A stretch of DNA of 18,121 bases, from contig JBDUAY010000061.1 in the NCBI GenBank assembly GCA_040004415.1, positions 1-18,121 of the forward strand. The letters are read 5' to 3'. Position 1 is the first letter of the stretch, and the number at the start of each line of letters is the position of its first letter. Below, in pieces: positions 1-6,372 of this stretch. The notes below the pieces were generated by a model, which did no database searches, was not told where the DNA came from, and saw nothing but the letters and a program-made list of their open reading frames with translations. Source of the DNA: JACMLD01 sp040004415. GTDB lineage: Bacteria; Bacteroidota; Bacteroidia; Chitinophagales; Chitinophagaceae. The position numbers and the translations under genes were made by a program.

Positions 1-907
1 TAAGGATGTTTATATAATCACTTCTTCCCGCATGCATTCTTTGCACACTGCTATTAATAAACAATGTCGGGGGATTCTGTTTACCTGCGTGAGTAAGTGA
101 TGAGCCTTCATTCCACAAATCAGGGTTTTCTGCTTTGGAATAACCGAACCAATAAGTAGCAGCCGAAGTGCTTTTACTATCATCGCCTTCAGCAGATTCT
201 GGATGAACAAAAGCCAATATGCCGTCTATGTCAACAACTGCATTAACCTGGCTCGAATAACCTGAATTACATGTATCATCCCCCTCAAATTTTTTCGTGT
301 CATTAGTAGAACCCATAAACGCAGCCAACTCTCCACCTGCAGAAAAACCAAGTATAGTTATGTTGGATGGATCGATATTGTATTCTTTTACATGCTGATG
401 AACCCAGCGAATAGACGATTTGATATCATATACTGCGGCAGGATATAATGCTTCTGTTGATAATCGATATTCAGGTGTAAAACAAACATATCCAAGGGCA
501 GCAAGTTTTTGTGCCAGCGGATAATGTTGGCTCCGGCTGCCAGAGCGCCATCCTCCCCCGTGTACTAAAATGATGGCTGTTCGTGCTTTGTTATTTTTAA
601 CAGAAGGATAAAACACATCAAGCTTCAACTTTCTGCTGCCGGGTGTACAATAGACAATATTTCTTTTTTCCTTTACTGAAGGAAAATTAAATTCTTCCAC
701 GAGCCTGATATCCGGGTATTGCTTTTTTGCACTGGTGCAGGCGCTATAATTAGTATAAGAAGTATCGGGCTTACCTGTGATTCCCTTAGTTGATTGAGCA
801 TTTATATCAATAACAAATAGTTGTAAACATACAATAGTAAATAAAAATCTTTTACCTGCTATTATGAATGCGAAGAGATGATGTATAAGTTTCGATTTGA
901 AATTCAT
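1..907 (-). CDS. Secreted alpha/beta hydrolase (BD-FAE/acetyl-esterase-like), C-terminus beyond window
   Basis: The open frame runs from ATG at 907 off the left edge, giving at least 302 residues. Residues 1-38 form an N-terminal signal peptide: a long hydrophobic stretch followed by a likely cleavage site after INAQ. HGGGW at residues 116-120 is the oxyanion-hole motif and GFSAGG (187-192) is the nucleophile elbow with Ser189. Near the edge, INSSVQRMHAGRSDY resembles the segment carrying the acid residue in Bacteroidota BD-FAE-type carbohydrate esterases, so Asp297 is a candidate; the catalytic His would lie outside the window. Family knowledge says such enzymes remove acetyl or feruloyl groups from plant polysaccharides in the periplasm or outside the cell; the exact substrate cannot be read here. 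It is monocistronic as far as seen, with a 436-bp gap upstream. No frameshift or internal stop was found. Confidence 0.85.
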   Translation of the reverse strand, partial: MNFKSKLIHHLFAFIIAGKRFLFTIVCLQLFVIDINAQSTKGITGKPDTSYTNYSACTSAKKQYPDIRLVEEFNFPSVKEKRNIVYCTPGSRKLKLDVFYPSVKNNKARTAIILVHGGGWRSGSRSQHYPLAQKLAALGYVCFTPEYRLSTEALYPAAVYDIKSSIRWVHQHVKEYNIDPSNITILGFSAGGELAAFMGSTNDTKKFEGDDTCNSGYSSQVNAVVDIDGILAFVHPESAEGDDSKSTSAATYWFGYSKAENPDLWNEGSSLTHAGKQNPPTLFINSSVQRMHAGRSDYINIL

Positions 908-1343
908 ATGATCCCATTATTTAATTGCGTTATTGGTAGAAGTTATTTTTAAGATCGCAATTCTATACATTTAATTACGGGAACGGGCGCATACGCTTAA
1001 ACGGATAAACAGAAAGAGGGCCCAAAATAATATAGCACCCTTCGATTGCTATAATTGCGAATATATAAAAAAGAATTATTAATATCCTGGGTTCTGAGTC
1101 AGACTTTATCTTCCTTTGTATTAAAAAGATGCCTGAATGCGTCTTCGTTACTTTTTGGAAATATCCAAAAGTAAATCGTATTCATCCTTATAGACTTCAG
1201 TGTTCATATAGCAAGCCGTCTGTTTAAGCTATAGTCTATTAAATGAAGACCGTTAACATAAAAAGAAGCAATAAAATCTTCACAATCTCTGTTAAGAAAG
1301 TGTTTTTGTAAAATATTCTCTACAATTTAAGCATAAAACGTTT
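908..1343. other. Intergenic region without convincing gene
   Basis: This AT-rich stretch separates the hydrolase start from the small plus-strand gene and should contain both promoters, since the two genes diverge. I found no confident TAnnTTTG box at suitable spacing for either gene. A 19-codon minus-strand reading frame (ATG near 1206, ending in LLLDISKK) is present, but it has no support beyond being open. Nothing else was recognised. Confidence 0.4.
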
Positions 1344-1395
1344 GTGGCCCCTCCGGCATTTTTATTGCGGAAGTTTAAGAAAACAGTAAAGATTA

Positions 1396-1571
1396 TGATA
1401 CCTGACGAAGAAGACCAAACAAATCAGGACGAACAGGCATCCGAAAATGATATCACAAAAGATCCATTTTATTTGGAATTAATAAGTATGCCTCTTTTAC
1501 CATCAGGCGAGTTAGATTTAAACAGATTAGGCAATCAATCAACTAATAAATTAAAAAAGCCGCCCGGTTAA
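1396..1571 (+). CDS. Small acidic hypothetical protein (57 aa) with terminator-embedded stop
   Basis: The frame is open from GTG 1344, but the ATG at 1396 (MIPDEEDQTNQDEQ...) is the more natural start and gives about 57 residues; the GTG start would give 75. I do not recognise the family. The protein is rich in Asp, Glu, Gln and Asn in its first half and ends in a basic Lys/Pro tail. It has no signal peptide or membrane segment. The main support for a real gene is that its TAA stop lies in the loop of a strong hairpin followed by nine T residues. It is isolated, convergent with the IS630-type remnant to its right and divergent from the hydrolase to its left. The frame may instead be a chance ORF running into a terminator that belongs to the minus-strand gene. 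Confidence 0.45.
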
Positions 1572-1586
1572 AGGCGGTTTTTTTTT
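1553..1586 (+). terminator. Intrinsic terminator, probably bidirectional
   Basis: The stem CCGCC (1560-1564) pairs with GGCGG (1573-1577) around an 8-nt loop. Six A residues (1553-1558) flank it on the left and nine T residues (1578-1586) on the right. The A and T tracts can extend the stem, and each acts as the U-run for one strand. The hairpin lies at the very end of the plus-strand small gene and about 50 nt beyond the stop of the convergent minus-strand IS630-type gene, so it can end both transcripts. Confidence 0.8.
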
Positions 1587-1635
1587 CCTTCAATTTTCGT
1601 TTTGGATTTACAGATTATAAATCGTTCCGTAACTT

Positions 1636-2136
1636 TTATTTTGGTGCACGGTTCGTAGAAAGACTATTGAGGTGGACTGCAGTTTTGGGAGAGTTTTTTT
1701 TAAAGGCCTCCTGCCCTTCTTTGCTTCGTTTGGGATGATGAGGTCTGGGCATTTTCTTTTTCCAGCCATTTCTGTGTAATAAATCCCATAGGTAAACATC
1801 AGAAACAGTTTTGCCTGTTTTACGTTCTACCGCCACACGAATAACATTAGCCAGCGCAGCCTCTTTGCCAAGGCTCAGCAACGATCTTCTGCGGCCACCT
1901 TTGGCTTTATACGGCAAGGCTTCCGCACCGCAATGATTATAACCCTCTACAATTTTATAAATACTATGTATTGACAGGTTTACAAGCGGTGCTACCAACC
2001 CGGCAGAATTTATTTTACCAATCTGGATCAGGTAAATAATTTGCCAACGACTATGGCTGGCTGTCTCTCTGCTAAGCAATAACTTCCTTTGAACATCTGC
2101 ATTACTAAAATAGGCGGCAACTTGTAAGGAACGCAT
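1636..2136 (-). pseudogene. IS630-family transposase N-terminal HTH part, DDE domain missing
   Basis: This 166-residue frame matches the DNA-binding half of IS630-type transposases. It has a helix-turn-helix around residues 35-70, then GAEALPYKAKGGRRR (linker after the first HTH), then a second winged helix containing VYLWDLLHRNGW, and finally HPKRSKEGQEAFKKNSP, which corresponds to the conserved 'HPKAxxEAQEAFKKNFP' linker ahead of the DDE catalytic domain. The catalytic domain is absent: the frame stops at 1636 and both alternative frames close by 1608, followed by a terminator and an unrelated gene. An A8 run (1694-1701, minus strand AAAAAAAA) sits exactly where the family match fades, and the neighbouring frame (LKKTLPKLQ) fits the family better after it. 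This suggests either an indel or a frameshift site of a former two-ORF element. It could also be a retained ORFA-like regulator. Recognition is by remembered family patterns only. Confidence 0.7.
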
Positions 2137-2163
2137 ATCTTAGAATTTGTACGATAAGATATG
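2134..2163. repeat. Inverted repeat overlapping the HTH gene start codon
   Basis: CATATCTTA (2134-2142) and TAAGATATG (2155-2163) are perfect 9-bp inverted repeats separated by 12 nt. On the minus strand the second arm of the transcript contains the ATG of the IS630-type gene (2136-2134), so the start codon would be paired in the RNA hairpin. It could be an operator for the HTH protein, a translation-limiting hairpin, or a relic of an element end. Confidence 0.5.
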
Positions 2164-2185
2164 AAAAAATTATATTAATATAATT
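2164..2185 (-). terminator. AT-only palindrome after the operon, possible weak terminator
   Basis: An 18-bp perfect palindrome (2168-2185, arms AATTATATT/AATATAATT) follows the stop of the last operon gene by about 10 nt. On the minus strand it is followed by further T residues (2167-2164). It consists of A and T only, so its stem would be unstable; the call as terminator of the twelve-gene operon is tentative. It lies directly beside the inverted repeat that covers the next gene's start. Confidence 0.35.
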
Positions 2186-2194
2186 GATGGTGGT

Positions 2195-3601
2195 TTAGTT
2201 TAAGGGGATTTGAATGGTTATTTTACATCCTTTGTTCAATGATGATTCCACTGTAGATGTACCGCCAAACAATCCGGCGCGCCGGCTGATATTCGCCAAA
2301 CCAATGCCCTGTTTTATGCTGTCCAAATTGAACCCGACTCCATTATCTGCAATGTCCATGATAAGATTATCACCGTCAATCGCAACTTCAATTTGCACCT
2401 GGGTAGCTTTCGCGTGTTTTACGATGTTCGCCAACTCCTCCTGCAATATGCGATAAAGATTTAATTGAACATCACGGCTTATTGTACTGTTATTTACTTC
2501 TGTATGAATATTTAGTGATGTGTTACAATGACTGTTTAAATTCATTGTATTTAGTAACCGCCTGAATGCCTCTTCAAGACTCATGTCATCAAAAAATACC
2601 GGCGCCAGGCGGTGAGACAGATTCCGAATCTCATTGGTAGCCAGGGTAATGTATTCGTTACAGTTATTAAACGCTTTAACAGAAGCGGGTTCAATCGAAT
2701 TCCTGATCATACCCAGGCTTAGTTGGCTGGCGGCCAGTATCTGGCATACATTATCGTGGAGCTCACCTCCTATTTCATAGCGTTCATTTTCCTGGGTTTT
2801 GATAATTGCCATTGTAATTTTTTGATCCGTAAGAAATTTCTCGGTAACATCAATGGCTATAACAGACGTGAAGATTTTATCATTGATCATAATAGGTGTG
2901 CTGTAAAGTTCAACTTCTACCGGTTGTCCCGATTTTGTATAGTGTCTTTGACTTCCGTTTAGGCCATTTTCTCTACTATTTCTTTCATCCGGCAACAAAA
3001 ATTTAACTGGTACAACTGTCTTTTCCCTAAGATCGAATATAGTCATGCTGAGAAATTCTGCTTCGCTGAAACCATAGCATTCCAATGCTGCCTTATTCAC
3101 CTGCACAAACCTGAATGTATCCGGGTCGTACACCCACATTGACTGCGGACTCAGGTTAAAGAGATTACTATACCTTTTTTCTGATTCCTGTAACCGGATA
3201 TTGGCTTTTTTCCGCTCAATAGTGTACAATATACTTTTATGAACAGAAGATGCGCTGATATCATCTTTTAGTAAATAATCTGCAACACCCAATCCCAGCG
3301 ACTTAATACTAAAATCAAGATCCGCAAAAGCAGTTAAAACAATAACCGGGCATCCACGTGCCAATAATACTATTTGAGCAATTAACGATTCGCCCCCGCC
3401 ATCAGGCAAAGATAAATCCAGCAGGATAACATCATATGTTTTTAACCCCGCACTCAGCAAGAAAGCGGCTTCCTTAAAATTTTGAACCTGCGTAATGACC
3501 GGAGCTACAATTTGTTCCTGCAGGTATTCGCTGATAAGATTGAAATCCCCGGGATTATCTTCAATTATAAGTATATCGTATTTTTTATTGTCCTTTATCA
3601 T
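2195..3601 (-). CDS. REC-PAS-HisKA_3 sensor histidine kinase (468 aa)
   Basis: This is a cytoplasmic hybrid-type kinase and the last gene of the operon. Residues 8-125 are a receiver domain with the acidic pair E14-D15, phosphoacceptor D62 (LLDLSLPD), T90 and K112. Residues 140-255 are a PAS domain ending in the DVTEK motif. The dimerisation domain is of the NarX/DegS-like HisKA_3 type, with H282 in GELHDNVCQ. The ATPase domain has an N-box near N392, DNGVGF (419-424) and GIGLANI. Kinases with this H-box normally phosphorylate REC-LuxR-type regulators, but none lies in the window. The receiver at the N-terminus means the kinase can itself receive phosphate. No membrane segment is present, so the signal is cytoplasmic or comes through phosphotransfer. 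It lies 23 nt after the 133-aa regulator. The first 190 residues are closely similar to the 343-aa protein two genes upstream. Confidence 0.93.
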   Translation of the reverse strand: MIKDNKKYDILIIEDNPGDFNLISEYLQEQIVAPVITQVQNFKEAAFLLSAGLKTYDVILLDLSLPDGGGESLIAQIVLLARGCPVIVLTAFADLDFSIKSLGLGVADYLLKDDISASSVHKSILYTIERKKANIRLQESEKRYSNLFNLSPQSMWVYDPDTFRFVQVNKAALECYGFSEAEFLSMTIFDLREKTVVPVKFLLPDERNSRENGLNGSQRHYTKSGQPVEVELYSTPIMINDKIFTSVIAIDVTEKFLTDQKITMAIIKTQENERYEIGGELHDNVCQILAASQLSLGMIRNSIEPASVKAFNNCNEYITLATNEIRNLSHRLAPVFFDDMSLEEAFRRLLNTMNLNSHCNTSLNIHTEVNNSTISRDVQLNLYRILQEELANIVKHAKATQVQIEVAIDGDNLIMDIADNGVGFNLDSIKQGIGLANISRRAGLFGGTSTVESSLNKGCKITIQIPLN

Positions 3602-3624
3602 ACCATTAATATTTCAATCTTCCA

Positions 3625-4026
3625 CTATGTAAAAAATGGAATGAGTTTCTTAGCCGATTTCAACATATGAATTTTATCTATGCTTAGGGGTTTTTCTATA
3701 TATGCTATTACCCCGGGGTAGTTAAAAGATTTTCGCCTGTCTGATTCATTTACAGAAGAAGTAACAACTGCCACTGCCATTTGTTTTGCCACCGGGTAAT
3801 GGGCAATCGCATCAAGGAACTCCCATCCGCTCATCTCCGGCATATTGATGTCAAGTAAAACAACGTAAACAGTGCCTTCATCATTATTGGCAGACAGGTA
3901 TTCCAAAGCATCTTTTGCTTTCAAAAAACACAGTGGCTTGTCACAGAAACCACTGGCTGTTACCATTTTTTCCTGTATGAATACAACAACTTCATCATCG
4001 TCTACAATTATAACTTCATATTTCAT
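3625..4026 (-). CDS. Stand-alone CheY-like response regulator (133 aa)
   Basis: The protein is a single receiver domain. It has an acidic cluster D9-D10-D11, phosphoacceptor D59 in LLDINMPEMSGW, T89-S90 as the switch Thr/Ser, and K112 in the EKPLS motif. There is no output domain, so it must act by protein contact or as a phosphate shuttle or sink. Its start codon overlaps the end of the preceding REC-PAS-DHp gene by 11 nt, which implies translational coupling with that protein. The LDxNMPxMSGWEFL signature is typical of small Bacteroidota receivers placed next to hybrid or PAS kinases. The preceding protein has an H-box but no ATPase domain, and this regulator could be its phosphotransfer partner; that pairing is inferred from the overlap alone. 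Confidence 0.93.
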   Translation of the reverse strand: MKYEVIIVDDDEVVVFIQEKMVTASGFCDKPLCFLKAKDALEYLSANNDEGTVYVVLLDINMPEMSGWEFLDAIAHYPVAKQMAVAVVTSSVNESDRRKSFNYPGVIAYIEKPLSIDKIHMLKSAKKLIPFFT

Positions 4027-5047
4027 TTTCTGCTATATTAATCTTAACCTGTTCGGCCCTGCCTGCAATGTCTTTTATGAGTATATTAAATTCACCAGCG
4101 GCATTCAGTATATGAGTAAGCAATTTGTTTTTTTCCGGCTCGCTGATACTGTGATTTTGTAGAATATCTATTAGCCCCATCATTTTGGCCAGTGGTGCCC
4201 GCACAACGTGCGACTGGATCCAAGCGATTTCCTGCAATATTTTATTCTGGCTTTCTATTGTTTTAATGTAAAGCTGGCGTTCAGTAACATCCACTGCTAA
4301 AACTATTTTTGCTTTTTCCCCTTTCAGTATTATAGTGCTGCTTTGTACATCTGCGAGAATTTCCTCACCGTTTTTCTTTATGTGCCGGAAAATATTTTGC
4401 CCGTACAATTGTTGTTTACTTTCACCGGGGATATGCCCGCTACAATCCGTCATCGCTGCATTTTCCTCAGGCGATACTATGGTGGCTGCCATAGATAAAA
4501 ATTCTTCACGGGTATATCCATAAAATTTAATGGCTGCATCGTTAACATCCAGTATTGCCAGGCTATCTGCCGCTTGTACCCAGCCCGGAAGCGGGCTTAA
4601 TTGGAAAAGGGCACTGTATCTTTTTTCCGATTCCTCCAGTTCATTACTGATCTTTCTTCGTTCTATGTTGTGCACAATACTTTTATAAAGGGAAGTGGCA
4701 TTGATATCATCTTTCAGTAAATAATCTGCTGCGCCGATTGAAAGGGATTTAATACTGAATTCAATATCCGCAAATCCCGTCAATACTACCACCGGTGCAC
4801 CTTTGCACAGTAAATTAATTTCGCTTATGAGTTTTTCGCCGGTAGCGTCAGGCAGTGATAGATCCAAAAGAATAATATCATAATTAGTAGCAGCCTCTGT
4901 AAGCCGGGACCTGGCATCCTTAAAATTTTCAGCATGGTTAATCTGCGGGTCCTCAATTTGGTCCCGCAGATAATTATTAATTAGAACAAAATCGCCGCGA
5001 TTGTCTTCTACTATAAGTATTGAATAGTTTTTTTTATCTTTTGTCAT
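4016..5047 (-). CDS. REC-PAS-DHp protein lacking an ATPase domain (343 aa)
   Basis: A frame is open from 5089, but the ATG at 5047 is preferred. It forms an ATGA overlap with the stop of the preceding regulator, and MTKDKKNYSILIVEDN aligns with the start of the 468-aa paralogue. Residues 8-125 are a receiver (E14-D15, D62, T90, K112) and residues 140-257 a PAS domain ending in DVTER. The C-terminal part, residues 262-343, is a helical segment with H280 in WIQSHVVRAPLAKMMG, which resembles a HisKA H-box and its second helix. The protein then ends without N, G1, F or G2 boxes, so it cannot phosphorylate itself. It may be phosphorylated in trans by a neighbouring kinase, serve as a His phosphotransfer module, or act as a dimerisation partner. 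The stop at 4016 overlaps the next regulator gene, so the short length seems organised rather than a random break. Confidence 0.88.
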   Translation of the reverse strand: MTKDKKNYSILIVEDNRGDFVLINNYLRDQIEDPQINHAENFKDARSRLTEAATNYDIILLDLSLPDATGEKLISEINLLCKGAPVVVLTGFADIEFSIKSLSIGAADYLLKDDINATSLYKSIVHNIERRKISNELEESEKRYSALFQLSPLPGWVQAADSLAILDVNDAAIKFYGYTREEFLSMAATIVSPEENAAMTDCSGHIPGESKQQLYGQNIFRHIKKNGEEILADVQSSTIILKGEKAKIVLAVDVTERQLYIKTIESQNKILQEIAWIQSHVVRAPLAKMMGLIDILQNHSISEPEKNKLLTHILNAAGEFNILIKDIAGRAEQVKINIAENEI

Positions 5048-5484
5048 ACATTTTGATCGGACTTTGGCAACGTTACTATATTGATCCAAAAATCTCCAAG
5101 CTTCGCAATTGCGTGCATGAAATCATGTATATCTACTGGTTTTGTAATGTAACAGTTAGCGCTATGCTGGTAAGAAGACACAATATCCTTTTCGGACGAT
5201 GAAGTTGTAAGCATAATTACCGGTATGTGTTTCAGTTCGTTGGATTCTTTTATATACTTCAGCACTTCATGACCATTTTTTCTGGGCAGGTTAATATCCA
5301 GCAAAATTAAATCAGGCGAAGCGGCATTTTCATATTTGCCGTTCTTTGACAGAAAATCAATGGCCTCATCACCATTTGTAACAACGCTAATCCTGTTTAC
5401 AAGTTTGCCTTCTTCCAGGGCCTCGGTCGTAAGCAGAATGTCTCCGGCGTTGTCTTCTACCAGCAGAATATGTATGGAATTCAT
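5044..5484 (-). CDS. Rcp1-type single-domain response regulator (146 aa)
   Basis: A frame is open from 5556, but the ATG at 5484 is chosen. It overlaps the upstream kinase stop in ATGA, and the receiver fold begins at once (MNSIHILLVEDN). The acidic pair is E10-D11, the phosphoacceptor is D63 in LLDINLPRKNG, T93-T94 form the switch position and K115 lies in ITKPVD. The spacing and the C-terminal helix DFMHAIAKLGDFW are typical of the Rcp1 family, the receivers paired with phytochrome-like kinases of the Cph1 type. The kinase directly upstream (292 aa) is such a Cph1-like transmitter without a chromophore domain, so it is the natural partner. The downstream REC-PAS-DHp gene is also coupled by ATGA. 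There is no output domain. Confidence 0.93.
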   Translation of the reverse strand: MNSIHILLVEDNAGDILLTTEALEEGKLVNRISVVTNGDEAIDFLSKNGKYENAASPDLILLDINLPRKNGHEVLKYIKESNELKHIPVIMLTTSSSEKDIVSSYQHSANCYITKPVDIHDFMHAIAKLGDFWINIVTLPKSDQNV

Positions 5485-6359
5485 GGCTGTTGTTTGAATT
5501 GTTTTGGAATGGTGAAGTAAAATGTGCTTCCGGTATTTTCTTCTGACGCTACCCAAATTGTACCGCCATTATTTTCTACAATTTTTTTACAGGATGCCAG
5601 GCCAATACCTGTTCCCTCATATTCATCTTTTGAATGTAAACGACTGAAAATTTCAAATATTTTTTCAAATTTTTCGCCAGGTATGCCGATGCCGTTATCC
5701 TTTAAACTAATCAGCCACTCCTCTCTGTTCTCTACCACTTTTAATGTAATTGCGGGAGGCGTATTTCTTTTTTTAAATTTGATTGCATTGCTAACCAGGT
5801 TTTGAAACAGGCGAATGATATCTGTTTTGTTCACCATCAGCGGTGGCAACCTGCCTTCTGTTACAATTACCGCTTCACTTTCTTTAATTAGGTTAAATAG
5901 ATTTTGTTGTGCCTCATTAAACAGCAAGCCCAGATCAACTAATTCTTTATGACTGTTATGTAATGATGTGTGTGAAAATTCCAGCAGATCTGTGATCATC
6001 GCCTGCATTCTTTTACCTCCATCAACAGCAAAGCCAATATATGTATTTGCCTCCTTATCCAGGATTTGCGCATATTTATTTTTAAGCAATGACATAAAAC
6101 TGGTTACCATTCGCAGGGGTTCTTTCAGGTCGTGGGAAACTACATACATCAATTGTTCAAGGTTTATATTAGCTGCGGAAAGCTTTTTATTGAGGCCCGA
6201 TATCTCTTCATTTTGTTTAACTAATGTCCTTTGGGCATTCACCAATTCATTATTAAGCTGCATCATTTTATTTAACAGATCTGTGTCATTGCTAAAATCA
6301 GGTTCGATATTCTTCGCTGATTCTTCACCCGGGCGTATTGTTTCTACTTTTGTAAGCAT
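5481..6359 (-). CDS. Soluble Cph1-like sensor histidine kinase, transmitter only (292 aa)
   Basis: Residues 1-27 are a variable, acidic N-terminus, and residues 28-68 form a coiled coil rich in Leu, Asn and Glu. The HisKA domain has H76 in YVVSHDLKEPLRM. The HATPase domain carries N191 in the N-box (QNLVSNAIKFKK), DNGIGI (221-226), an F-box around residues 232-240, and GTGIGLA (249-255). No PAS, GAF, receiver or membrane segment is present. The input must come through the coiled coil or from a partner, and the gene immediately upstream in the operon, 13 nt away, is the cobalamin-binding protein. That makes the B12 protein the first candidate for the missing sensor; this is inferred from order and spacing. 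The stop overlaps the start of the Rcp1-type regulator, which should be its phosphate acceptor. Confidence 0.93.
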   Translation of the reverse strand: MLTKVETIRPGEESAKNIEPDFSNDTDLLNKMMQLNNELVNAQRTLVKQNEEISGLNKKLSAANINLEQLMYVVSHDLKEPLRMVTSFMSLLKNKYAQILDKEANTYIGFAVDGGKRMQAMITDLLEFSHTSLHNSHKELVDLGLLFNEAQQNLFNLIKESEAVIVTEGRLPPLMVNKTDIIRLFQNLVSNAIKFKKRNTPPAITLKVVENREEWLISLKDNGIGIPGEKFEKIFEIFSRLHSKDEYEGTGIGLASCKKIVENNGGTIWVASEENTGSTFYFTIPKQFKQQP

Positions 6360-6372
6360 ATATATTTGTGGT

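Noticed and set aside
5485..5556. Longer start for the 146-aa regulator (24 extra residues)
   Set aside because: The extension would overlap the kinase C-terminus, is basic and unlike any receiver; the ATGA overlap and the immediate receiver start support ATG 5484.
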